NCBI GenBank assembly: GCA_021325435.1 | Contig: JAJPHE010000086.1 | Location: 1 to 51,378, forward strand | Direction of reading: 5' to 3' | Length of the DNA: 51,378 nucleotides | Source of the DNA: Actinomycetota bacterium | Lineage (GTDB): Bacteria > Actinomycetota > Acidimicrobiia > Acidimicrobiales > JAJPHE01 | In this document: piece by piece, positions 26,593-33,804 of the stretch | Layout: the number at the start of each line of letters is the position of its first letter | Position numbering within the stretch: position 1 is the stretch's first letter | Notes under the pieces: model-generated | What the model was told of the DNA's origin: nothing | The model's input: only the letters and a program-made list of their open reading frames with translations | Databases searched by the model: none | Made by a program: the position numbers and the translations under genes

Positions 26593-26640
26593 TCTAGGGA
26601 TTTATAGGTTATTCCCTATACCAACCCATAGGTCCTGCCC
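26593..26640. terminator. possible bidirectional terminator, AT-rich hairpin region
   Basis: An AT-rich pocket lies between convergent genes. TATAGG (26603-26608) can pair with CCTATA (26615-26620); alternatively TAGGGA (26595-26600) pairs with TCCCTA (26613-26618). Stems are short and not GC-rich, and no clear T tract follows, so terminator activity is uncertain. Confidence 0.35.
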
Positions 26641-26642
26641 GC

Positions 26643-27416
26643 TCAGACGGCCGTCCAGCCGCCGTCCACGCACAGGACCTGGCCGGTGACGTAGGTGCTG
26701 GCGTCGCCGGCGAGGAACAGCAGGGCGCCGTCGAGCTCGGCCAGCTCGCCGGGGCGACCCATGGGGGTCTTGCGGCGGATCCAGCGCTGGCTGGCCTCGT
26801 CGGCGAACATCTCCTCGGTCATCTCCGAGGGGAACCAGGCGGGGGCGATGGCATTCACCCGCACGCCCCGGCGAGCCCACTGGGCGGCGAGCTCGCGGGT
26901 CATGTTCACCACCCCGCCCTTGCTGGCGGCGTAGCTCGCCTGCGGTATCTGACCGGTGCCCAGCACGCCGAGGACCGACGCCACGTTGACCACCACCCCG
27001 CCCCCCTGTTCGAGCATGCGCCGGGCGACCATCTGGGTCAGCAGGAAGACCGACGTGAGGTTCACGTCGATGATCTGGCGGAACGTCGCCGGCGGCTCCT
27101 CCTCGGCGGGGACCGGGTCGGAGATGCCGGCGTTGTTGACGAGCAGGTCGACCCGCCCGGTCAGGCCGGCGGCGGTGTCGACCAAGCGAGCGAGGTCGGC
27201 GTCGACGGTGACGTCGCAGGCAACGGCCGTGGCGCCGGGCAGGTCGGCGGCCAACTTCTCCAGCCGGTCGACGCGGCGGGCCCCCATCACCACCCGGGCC
27301 CCGGCGGCGCTGAGAACCCGGGCGAAGCGCTCGCCGATGCCACTGGAGGCGCCGGTGAGGATGGCCACCCGGCCGTCGAGACGGAACAGGGCACTAGGGT
27401 CGGCCACGTCGGTCAC
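26643..27416 (-). CDS. short-chain dehydrogenase/reductase
   Basis: A 257-residue classical SDR. TGASSGIGERFARVL is the cofactor motif, VNNAG the structural motif, NVASVLGVLG the catalytic Ser region and YAASKGG the YxxxK pair; it ends with VDGGWTAV. GARRVDR after the second strand suggests NADP(H) preference. GTG 27416 is 6 nt downstream of TAGAGT (complement of 27423-27428). It is divergent from the crotonase gene with 46 nt between. Substrate unknown; a 3-hydroxyacyl-CoA or a ketone are options. Confidence 0.9.
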   Translation of the reverse strand: MTDVADPSALFRLDGRVAILTGASSGIGERFARVLSAAGARVVMGARRVDRLEKLAADLPGATAVACDVTVDADLARLVDTAAGLTGRVDLLVNNAGISDPVPAEEEPPATFRQIIDVNLTSVFLLTQMVARRMLEQGGGVVVNVASVLGVLGTGQIPQASYAASKGGVVNMTRELAAQWARRGVRVNAIAPAWFPSEMTEEMFADEASQRWIRRKTPMGRPGELAELDGALLFLAGDASTYVTGQVLCVDGGWTAV

Positions 27417-27462
27417 CGCCGCACTCTACGGCCACCACCGGCCGCCGCCACCCGGAGGTCCC

Positions 27463-28266
27463 GTGGAATACAACGACTTTCAACATCTTCGCTTCGAGCG
27501 GAGACCCAACGGGGTGGTGCTGGTGACCATCGACCGCCCCGACGTGCTCAACGCGGCCGACGAGCGTCTGCACCGCGAGCTGTCCGAAGTGTGGGCCACC
27601 TTCGACGCCGACGACTCGGCCCGGGTCGCCGTGATCACCGGAGCCGGCAAGGCGTTCTCCGCCGGCGGCGACCTGTCGATGATCGAGGAGATGACGGTCA
27701 GCTACGACGCCGTGCTGGTGCAACTGCGCGACGCGGCCGCCATCGTCACCAGGATGATGGAGACCGACAAGCCGATCGTGTCGGCCATCAACGGCGTGGC
27801 GGTCGGCGCTGGGCTGGCGGTGGCGCTGCTGGCCGACATATCGATCATGTCGGAGACGGCCCGCATCACCGACGGGCATCTCCGGCTGGGGGTGGCCGCC
27901 GGCGACCACGCCGCCGTGGTGTGGCCGTTGTTGTGCGGCATGGCCAAGGCCAAGTACTACCTGCTCACCGCCGACTTCCTCGACGGGCGCGAGGCCGAGC
28001 GCATCGGCCTGGTCAGCCGGTGCGTGCCCGAGGCCGAGGTGCTCGACGCCGCCCTGGAGATCGCCGACCGCCTCGGTCGGGGCTCGCAGAACGCCCTGCG
28101 GTGGACCAAGCGCTCCCTCAACGGTTGGCTGCGCATGGCCATGCCGATCTTTGAACATTCGCTCGCCCTCGAGATGCTCGGATTCCTCGGCGCCGACGCG
28201 GCCGAAGGGGTGGCGGCAGTCAAGGAGAAGCGTCCGGCGCGCTTCCCGTCGGCACAGGAGGATTGA
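27463..28266 (+). CDS. enoyl-CoA hydratase/isomerase family protein
   Basis: A 267-residue crotonase-fold protein. [18 protein letters not shown] and [18 protein letters not shown] are the oxyanion-hole segments. The usual catalytic Glu of hydratases in GxPE is replaced ([15 protein letters not shown]), so a hydratase role is not assured; this DGH-AGDH pattern is seen in one actinobacterial subgroup (from memory). GTG 27463 has GGAGGT 3 nt upstream, a strong site. The next gene begins 2 nt after the stop. Confidence 0.85.
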   Translation: MEYNDFQHLRFERRPNGVVLVTIDRPDVLNAADERLHRELSEVWATFDADDSARVAVITGAGKAFSAGGDLSMIEEMTVSYDAVLVQLRDAAAIVTRMMETDKPIVSAINGVAVGAGLAVALLADISIMSETARITDGHLRLGVAAGDHAAVVWPLLCGMAKAKYYLLTADFLDGREAERIGLVSRCVPEAEVLDAALEIADRLGRGSQNALRWTKRSLNGWLRMAMPIFEHSLALEMLGFLGADAAEGVAAVKEKRPARFPSAQED

Positions 28267-28268
28267 CG

Positions 28269-28679
28269 ATGCAGATCGAAGAGGCGCTGCGGTTCGTGGA
28301 CCGCAACCACCGGGCGATGCTGGCCACCCTGCGGGCCGACGGCCAGCCCCAGCTCTCACCGGTCACCGTCGCCCTCGACGGCGACGGCCGGGTCGTCGTC
28401 AGCACCCGGCGCACGGCCATGAAGACGCGCAACCTGCTCCGTCACCCTCGGGCGTGGTTGTGCGTGATCAACGACGGCTTCTTCGGCGAGTGGGCCCAGC
28501 TCGAGGGCGAGGCCGAGGTGGTCGAGCTGCCCGAGGCCATGGAGGGCTTGGAGGACTACTACCGCCGGGCGTCCGGTGAGCATCCCGACTGGGACGATTA
28601 TCGCCGGGCCATGCGTGACGAGCAGCGGGTGCTGGTGCGCATCACCGTCGACCGGGCCGGGCCCACCGTGTCGGGCTGA
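28269..28679 (+). CDS. PPOX-class flavin/F420-dependent oxidoreductase
   Basis: A 136-residue split-barrel protein of the PPOX/F420-dependent family. HRAMLATLRADGQPQLSPVT and VVVSTRRTAMKTRNLLRHP match the flavin- or F420-binding pattern, and AQLEGEAEVVELPEA follows. ATG 28269 has AGGAGG upstream; a TTG 6 nt earlier is less well placed. It is cotranscribed with the crotonase gene. Cofactor choice between FMN and F420 cannot be decided by eye. Confidence 0.83.
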   Translation: MQIEEALRFVDRNHRAMLATLRADGQPQLSPVTVALDGDGRVVVSTRRTAMKTRNLLRHPRAWLCVINDGFFGEWAQLEGEAEVVELPEAMEGLEDYYRRASGEHPDWDDYRRAMRDEQRVLVRITVDRAGPTVSG

Positions 28680-28683
28680 GGTC

Positions 28684-29223
28684 TCAGCTGCCGAGCGGCG
28701 GGGTGACGCCGACGTCGTAGGCCAGCCTCTCCCCGTCGGGTCGCACCCCTTCGGTCGGGCGGTGCGGCTCGACCCGCCCGTCGTGCATCAAGTGGAGAAC
28801 CTCGCCGCCCCGGCCGACCACCACCGCGTCGGCGAGGAGGCGGCGGTGACAACGCCACCACACGCTTTCCGAGCACATGGCCGCCACCCGGCCCTGGGCC
28901 GCCTCCTCGAGCAGCCGTTCGAGGGCGGCGGCGAAAGTGTCGGTGTCCATGTAGTCGGCGTAGCCCCGGAAGGAGGGATGGCGCAGGGCGACGTGGCGCG
29001 AGTCGGGCCGGGGCTTGCGAAACCCGCCCAGTTCCGGCTCCCACCGGTAACCGACCCCGCCCGCCGGCATCCACTCGGCCAGCCGGTCGCGGGAGAAGTG
29101 CGGGTGGCGCCGACTGCCCGGCACGGTGCGCACGTCGACCACGGCGTCGACGTGGGCGCCGCCCAGCACCGCCAGCAGCTCGTCCGGGGCCAGGGTGCCG
29201 TGCCCCACCGTGTAGAGCGTCAC
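28684..29223 (-). CDS. DUF488 family protein
   Basis: A 179-residue DUF488 protein. YTVGHGTLAPDELLAVL, VVDVRTVPGSRRHP and AAMCSESVWWRCHRRLLAD are family landmarks, including the conserved Cys and the CHR motif. The function is unknown. It is soluble. GTG 29223 has GGGAG about 6 nt upstream on the coding strand. It ends 4 nt from the convergent PPOX gene. Confidence 0.88.
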   Translation of the reverse strand: MTLYTVGHGTLAPDELLAVLGGAHVDAVVDVRTVPGSRRHPHFSRDRLAEWMPAGGVGYRWEPELGGFRKPRPDSRHVALRHPSFRGYADYMDTDTFAAALERLLEEAAQGRVAAMCSESVWWRCHRRLLADAVVVGRGGEVLHLMHDGRVEPHRPTEGVRPDGERLAYDVGVTPPLGS

Positions 29224-29327
29224 CCCGGCTCCCTACCCGCTGGCCGCCCGTTGCGGGCGGGCGCCGGGCGGGTATGGCCCCCCCAGGCGACCCGGGCGCC
29301 GGCCTGGGCGAGCGAGGAGGCCAACCG

Positions 29328-30209
29328 ATGGACCAGTCCGACGGCGCGCTCGGGCGGGTGGCCCGCCCCCTGCGCGATCTTCCGGCCCGGTTGGAGGGCG
29401 TCGAGGCTCTCGACGGAGTGGTCGGCCCGCTGCGCGACCTGGCCGGGCGGGTGGCCAAGCCGGCCTCGCCGGCGAACACCGCGCTGAGCGGCACGTGGAT
29501 GGGCCACCCGCTCCACCCACTGCTGACCGACGTGGCCATCGGATCGTTCACCAGCGCCCTGCTCATGGACCTCGTCGGCGGACGCAAGCGGGCCAAGGCG
29601 GCCGACCGCCTCATCTTCCTCGGGCTCATAGCCGCCGTGCCCACCGCGGCCAGCGGTCTGAACGACTGGCAGACCCTCTCCGGCCCGGAGTCCCGGGTGG
29701 GGGTGGTGCACGCCGCCTCGAACGCGGTGGCCACCACCCTGTTCGGCGCGTCCTGGTACTCGCGCAAGCGGGGCCGGCGCCTGAGGGGCCGTCTGCTGGC
29801 CCTGGCCGGGGCGGGGGCCACCGCCATGGGTGGCTTCCTCGGTGGCCATCTCTCCTACCGCCGCGGCGTCGGCGTGGACCGCAGCGCCTTCGCCCCCGAC
29901 GAGGAGGGCTGGACCACGGTCGCCGAGGAGTCGGAGCTGACCGAATCGGCGCCGGTGCGGGTCGACCTCGGCGGCCTGCCGGTGATGGTGGTGCGCCACC
30001 AGGCGCGGATCTACGCCCTGGCCAACCAGTGCGCCCACCAGGGCGGACCACTGTGCGAAGGCAAGGTCGCCGACGGCCAGGTGACCTGCCCGTGGCACGG
30101 AAGCACCTTCCGCCTGGCCGACGGCGAGGCCCTCACCGGGCCGTCGGCCCACCCGCAGCGGTCCCTGCAGGTCCGCATCCAGGGCGGAAAGGTAGACCTT
30201 CGCCTGTAA
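29328..30209 (+). CDS. DUF2231 membrane domain fused to a Rieske [2Fe-2S] domain
   Basis: A 293-residue protein. Residues 60-175 hold the DUF2231 pattern (GHPLHPLLTDVAIGSFTSAL, VPTAASGLNDW, VVHAASNAVATTL) with about four hydrophobic helices. Residues 195-293 form a Rieske domain: CAHQGGPLCEG and CPWHGSTF supply the two Cys and two His ligands. Such fusions place a 2Fe-2S ferredoxin-like unit at the membrane; the electron partner is unknown. ATG 29328 has GAGGAGG 8 nt upstream. Confidence 0.9.
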   Translation: MDQSDGALGRVARPLRDLPARLEGVEALDGVVGPLRDLAGRVAKPASPANTALSGTWMGHPLHPLLTDVAIGSFTSALLMDLVGGRKRAKAADRLIFLGLIAAVPTAASGLNDWQTLSGPESRVGVVHAASNAVATTLFGASWYSRKRGRRLRGRLLALAGAGATAMGGFLGGHLSYRRGVGVDRSAFAPDEEGWTTVAEESELTESAPVRVDLGGLPVMVVRHQARIYALANQCAHQGGPLCEGKVADGQVTCPWHGSTFRLADGEALTGPSAHPQRSLQVRIQGGKVDLRL

Positions 30210-30234
30210 CCTGCTGGGGGCAGGGAGGTAACCG

Positions 30235-31119
30235 ATGCCGAGGCCAATCTGGAGCGGGTCGATCAGCTTCGGGCTGGTCAACGTGCCGGTGAAGATGCAC
30301 ACGGCCGTGCGCAAGAAGACCATCCGCTTCCACCAGCTGCACGCCGAGGACGGCGCCCGGATCCAGCAGAAGCGGGTGTGCACCCTCGACGGCGAGGAGG
30401 TCCCCTACGAGGACCTGGCCAAGGGGTACGAGCTGTCCCCGGGCCAGTACGTGGTCATCGATCCCGAGGAGCTGGACGCGCTCGACCCGGCGGCCACCCA
30501 GACCATCGACATCGAGGACTTCGTCTCCCTCGACGACATCGATCCGCTCTACTACGACACGTCCTACTACCTGGTGCCCGACGTCCGGGGGGCCAAGCCC
30601 TACCGGCTGCTGCTCGACGCCATGCGCGAGACCAACCGGGTGGGCATCGCCCGGGTCGTGATGCGGACCAAGCAGTACCTGTGCGCGGTGCGACCGGTCG
30701 GCGACGCCCTCGTGCTCACCACCATGAACTTCGTCGACGAGGTCGTGTCCCGCGACGAGTTGGAGGGCCTCCCCGGGCCGTCGGAGACCAGCGAGCGCGA
30801 GCTCACCATGGCCCGCCAGCTGGTCGAGTCGCTCGCCACCGGCTTCGAGCCCGAGCGCTACCACGACACCTACCGCGAAGCGGTCATGTCCCTGATCGAG
30901 GCCAAGGCCGAGGGCCAGGAGCTCGTCACCCAGCCGGCGGCCGCCTCGACCGCCCCGGTGATCGACCTCATGGCGGCCCTTGAGGCCAGCCTGGCCGCGT
31001 CGAAGGACGGTCAGGGCAAGCGGGCCGCGGCCGGCGGCGAGCCGGCCGGCGAGCCGTCCGAGCCGGAGGGCCGGGGCTCCAAGTCGTCGTCGAAGGGCGG
31101 GCGGCGCCGGGCCAGCTGA
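30235..31119 (+). CDS. ku: non-homologous end-joining protein Ku
   Basis: A 294-residue bacterial Ku that binds DNA ends as a homodimer and recruits LigD. Start: IWSGSISFGLVNVPVKMHTA, then FHQLHAEDGARIQQKRVC and EVPYEDLAKGYEL, all typical. The C-terminus has a Lys/Ser/Gly-rich tail (about 40 residues). ATG 30235 follows GGGAGG. No ligD is adjacent. The last 109 bp overlap, antiparallel, the 3' end of the NDH-2 gene. Confidence 0.96.
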   Translation: MPRPIWSGSISFGLVNVPVKMHTAVRKKTIRFHQLHAEDGARIQQKRVCTLDGEEVPYEDLAKGYELSPGQYVVIDPEELDALDPAATQTIDIEDFVSLDDIDPLYYDTSYYLVPDVRGAKPYRLLLDAMRETNRVGIARVVMRTKQYLCAVRPVGDALVLTTMNFVDEVVSRDELEGLPGPSETSERELTMARQLVESLATGFEPERYHDTYREAVMSLIEAKAEGQELVTQPAAASTAPVIDLMAALEASLAASKDGQGKRAAAGGEPAGEPSEPEGRGSKSSSKGGRRRAS

Positions 31120-32417
31120 TCACCGATGTCGTCGGTGAGCACCGGCACGATGAGCCGGGCGCCGCGCTGGTAGGTGAGGTAGTTCCAGGACCAGTCGAGC
31201 AGCACCGTGGCCCGGTTGCGGAACCCGATCAGGTACACCAGGTGCAGGGCCAGCCAGGCGATCCACGCCGGGAAACCGCGGACGCGGATGCCGAAGGGCA
31301 GCTCGGCCACGGCGGCGTTACGGCCGATGGTGGCCATCACCCCCTTGTTGACGTAGTGGAAGCGGCCCGGGCTCCGGCCGGTCAGGCGGCCGCCGATGAC
31401 TTTGGCCACGTGGCGTCCCTGCTGCATGGCCACCGGCGCCAGCTGCGGGTACACCTGGCCCTGCTCGTCGGAGGCGGCAGCCAGGTCGCCGACGACGAAG
31501 ACTTCGGGGCGTCCCGGCACCGACAGGTCCGGGCCGACCTCGACGCGCCCGGCCCGGGACAGGTAGAGACCGAGGGCGGCGCCGAGGGGGTTGGCCCGCA
31601 CCCCCGCCGTCCAGACGAGGGTCCGGGTCGGAACGAACTCGCCGCCGGCCAGGCGCACGCCCTCGGCGGTCACCTCCTCGACGGCCGAGCCGAGCCGCAC
31701 CTCCACCCCTCGGCTCTCGAGCGTGGCCCGGGCACTCTCGGCCGAGGCGGCGGAGAACCCCCCGAGCAGCCGGTCGGTGGCCTCCACCAGCACGATGCGC
31801 GACTCGGTGAGGTCGAGGTGGGGGTGGTCACGGGCCAGCACCCCGTGGATCAGCTCGGACAGGCCGCCGCACAGCTCGACTCCGGTGGGCCCGCCGCCGA
31901 CGACGACGACCGTCGTGGCCGCCGGGTCCTCGTCTCGTCTGTGGGCGTCGGCCCACTCGAACTGCTCCAGCAGGTGGGCCCGCAGCCGCATGGCGTCGGT
32001 GAGGGTCTTGAGCGGGAAGGAGTGCTCGGCCACCCCGGGGATGCCGAAGTCGGCGGTCACCGCCCCGGCCGCCACCACGAGATAGTCGTAGGCCAGCCGC
32101 TCCCCGTCGGTGAGCTCGATGTGACGGCCGTCCAGGTCGGCCCCCACGACGGTGCCCACCCGGAAGTCGAGGGCCGGATGGCGGTGGACCATGCCCCGCA
32201 CGGCGTAGGCGATGCTCTCGGCGTCGAGGCCGGCCGTGGCCACCTGGTAGAGCAGCGGCTGAAAGGTGTGGTAGTTGCGCCGGTCGACCAGGGTGACCTC
32301 CACCGGCGCCTCGGCCAGGGCCCGGGCGCAGCTCAGGCCGCCGAAGCCGGCCCCCACGACCACGACCCGGGGGCGGAAGCCCTCGGGGTCCTGCCGGGTG
32401 CGCCGCAACCGGACCAT
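31011..32417 (-). CDS. type II NADH dehydrogenase-like FAD oxidoreductase
   Basis: A 468-residue NDH-2-type flavoprotein that passes electrons from NADH to quinone without proton pumping. VVVVGAGFGGLSCARAL is the FAD motif, VVVVGGGPTGVELCGGLSEL the NADH motif, and VFVVGDLAAA the second FAD site. A C-terminal hydrophobic stretch (WIAWLALHLVYLIGF) anchors it to the membrane. ATG 32417 follows TAGACT by 7 nt (leaderless); earlier GTG/TTG codons would lie in the promoter. The C-terminal about 36 residues are coded antisense to Ku. Confidence 0.92.
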   Translation of the reverse strand: MVRLRRTRQDPEGFRPRVVVVGAGFGGLSCARALAEAPVEVTLVDRRNYHTFQPLLYQVATAGLDAESIAYAVRGMVHRHPALDFRVGTVVGADLDGRHIELTDGERLAYDYLVVAAGAVTADFGIPGVAEHSFPLKTLTDAMRLRAHLLEQFEWADAHRRDEDPAATTVVVVGGGPTGVELCGGLSELIHGVLARDHPHLDLTESRIVLVEATDRLLGGFSAASAESARATLESRGVEVRLGSAVEEVTAEGVRLAGGEFVPTRTLVWTAGVRANPLGAALGLYLSRAGRVEVGPDLSVPGRPEVFVVGDLAAASDEQGQVYPQLAPVAMQQGRHVAKVIGGRLTGRSPGRFHYVNKGVMATIGRNAAVAELPFGIRVRGFPAWIAWLALHLVYLIGFRNRATVLLDWSWNYLTYQRGARLIVPVLTDDIGDQLARRRPPFDDDLEPRPSGSDGSPAGSPPAAARLP

Positions 32418-32420
32418 GCT

Positions 32421-32436
32421 TGTGAGTCTATTCACA
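32421..32436 (-). promoter_or_regulatory. CRP-like operator over the NDH-2 promoter
   Basis: On the minus strand TGTGAATAGACTCACA is a perfect TGTGA-N6-TCACA palindrome. It contains the -10 hexamer TAGACT (32425-32430) and ends 4 nt before the ATG. A -35-like TTGGGC lies at 32448-32453 with a 17-nt spacer. A CRP/FNR-type protein bound here would block RNA polymerase, so repression is expected. Confidence 0.6.
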
Positions 32437-32471
32437 TGACGGGGGCGGCCCAAACCCTCCCCGAAACGCGA

Positions 32472-32501
32472 CCAGGGGCGGCGGGTGGCCGCCGCCCCTG
32501 G
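32472..32501 (-). terminator. hairpin terminator downstream of hsp20
   Basis: CCAGGGGCGGC (32472-32482) pairs perfectly with GCCGCCCCTGG (32491-32501); two more G-C pairs extend it to 13 bp with a 4-nt loop. It lies 20 nt after the hsp20 stop. There is no T tract, which is common for actinobacterial terminators. Confidence 0.55.
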
Positions 32502-32520
32502 CAGTCCGAGAGCCGGTCGG

Positions 32521-32955
32521 TCAGGCCGCCGCGTTGGAGCTGGCCGAGATGGCCTGTCCCCCTGAGCCGCTGGTGACCGACACCTTCCGAGGCTTGGCTC
32601 TCTCCGCCACCGGGATGGTGACGGTCAGGACCCCGTTCTCGTAGCGGGCCTCGATCCGCTCGGCGTCGAGGTTCTCTCCGAGGAACAGCTGTCGGGCCAC
32701 CGCCCCGTGGTTGCGCTCGGCTGCGATCACCTGGTCCCCCTCCTCGGGGTGCCAGGACCGCTCGGCCCTGACGGTGAGCACGTTCTCCTCGACCGTCAGG
32801 TCGATCGACTCCGGGTCCACCCCCGGAAGGTCGAAGCTGACCACGAAGTGGTCCCCATGACGCCAGGCGTCCATCGGCATGGCCGGAGCCCGGCCGCCCA
32901 ACGCCTCCTGGGTCAGACGATCGAGCTCGCGGAACGGGTCGAACCTCATCAGCAT
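32521..32955 (-). CDS. Hsp20/alpha-crystallin small heat-shock protein
   Basis: A 144-residue small heat-shock protein, an ATP-independent holdase. MRFDPFRELDRLTQ is the usual N-terminus. HFVVSFDLPGVDPESIDLTV to YENGVLTVTIPVAERAKPR covers the alpha-crystallin domain with the A-x-x-x-G-V-L-T motif. ATG 32955 has AGGAGG 8 nt upstream on the coding strand; the in-frame ATG 33024 lacks a usable ribosome site and adds an Arg-rich non-homologous stretch. Its upstream region carries short tandem repeats. Confidence 0.92.
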   Translation of the reverse strand: MLMRFDPFRELDRLTQEALGGRAPAMPMDAWRHGDHFVVSFDLPGVDPESIDLTVEENVLTVRAERSWHPEEGDQVIAAERNHGAVARQLFLGENLDAERIEARYENGVLTVTIPVAERAKPRKVSVTSGSGGQAISASSNAAA

Positions 32956-33031
32956 CGTCCGCACCTCCTGCTGGTCGCTCCTCGGTCGGGCTGTCCCTTC
33001 GGCCGCCCGGCCCCTCAGGGTCATCTCCTGA

Positions 33032-33097
33032 GGTTCATCCTCTAATGGTTCATCCTCTAATGGTTCATCCTCTATGGTTCATCCTCTATGGTTCATC
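33032..33097. repeat. 14-15-nt tandem repeats upstream of hsp20
   Basis: Four full units (33032-33046, 33047-33061, 33062-33075, 33076-33089) and a partial fifth (33090-33097) of GGTTCATCCTCTAAT or the 14-nt form lacking one A. Read on the hsp20 strand, each unit contains AGAGG followed by ATGAACC. The 14-nt form creates ATGAACCATAGAGGATGA, a five-codon frame whose stop overlaps the next ATG. Confidence 0.85.
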
Positions 33098-33110
33098 TGA
33101 CATGACAACT

Positions 33111-33116
33111 ATACCA
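33111..33116 (-). promoter_or_regulatory. possible -10 element for hsp20
   Basis: In this locally AT-rich stretch the minus strand reads GATGGTATAGTTG, a TATAGT -10 hexamer just upstream of the tandem repeats. No convincing -35 hexamer is found at the normal distance, and no CIRCE or HAIR box. If used, the transcript would carry all repeat units in its leader. Confidence 0.3.
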
Positions 33117-33204
33117 TCAAGTTTATTCCGTCGTCTACCAATATGATCGGCCGCTCCTCGGGGATCAGCGGCCCGGTCCGGGGGGCTGGCTACAGTCAGC
33201 GCCG

Positions 33205-33804
33205 GTGCTCTACGCCCTGCCGGCGCTGGTCGTGGGCCTGGTGGCCGGCCTGGCCACGGGGGGACGGATCTCCCGGTTGAGCCTGGGTGGCCTGCGCGCC
33301 CTCCCCCTCCTGGCCTTGGGCATCGCCCTCCAGGCCGGCAGCGGGGCGGCGGGGTCGATGGCGGCCCCGGTCCTGCTGGCGTCGGACGCCGCCCTGCTGG
33401 TGTTCGCCCTGGCCAACGTGTCGGGCCGGGGCGTGTCCGAGACTCCGGCGGCGGGCGTCCTGTCGGTGGCCGGGGCGGGCATGGCCCTCGTCGCCGTGGG
33501 GGTGGGGCTCAACCTGGAGCCGATCAGCGCCGACGGCGGCATGCCGGTCAGGTCGTCGGCCATCGTCGCCTCCGGACTGGCCCGGCCCGGGGGGGTGGAC
33601 CGGGTCCAGGTGACGGGCAAGCACCACCTGGCCGGACCGGGAGACCGGTTCGTGGGCCTGGCCGACGTCATCCCCGTCCGACCCCTGCACACCGTGGTCT
33701 CCCCCGGCGACCTGGTCTTGTCCGCCGGCATCGCCACCGTGCTGGCCGGGCTGCTACACCGCCGTCGGCGAGTGGGCGTCCGGCCCGTGCAGCTCGAGGT
33801 CTGA
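33205..33804 (+). CDS. DUF5317 family membrane protein
   Basis: A 199-residue protein with about five hydrophobic segments. LYALPALVVGLVAGLATGGR at the start, GLNLEPISADGGMPV in the middle, and a late block HHLAGPGDRFVGLADVIPV followed by VVSPGDLVLSAG are the DUF5317 pattern. The function is unknown. GTG 33205 is 8 nt after TACAGT (33191-33196), a leaderless start. The 3' end overlaps the degenerate HD gene by 51 bp, tail to tail. Confidence 0.85.
   Translation: MLYALPALVVGLVAGLATGGRISRLSLGGLRALPLLALGIALQAGSGAAGSMAAPVLLASDAALLVFALANVSGRGVSETPAAGVLSVAGAGMALVAVGVGLNLEPISADGGMPVRSSAIVASGLARPGGVDRVQVTGKHHLAGPGDRFVGLADVIPVRPLHTVVSPGDLVLSAGIATVLAGLLHRRRRVGVRPVQLEV

Noticed and set aside
30235-31119. 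A complete NHEJ operon with LigD
   Set aside because: Only Ku is present; flanking genes are a Rieske fusion and NDH-2.
33032-33097. CRISPR-like repeat array
   Set aside because: Units are 14-15 nt, directly adjacent with no spacers, and no cas genes are near.
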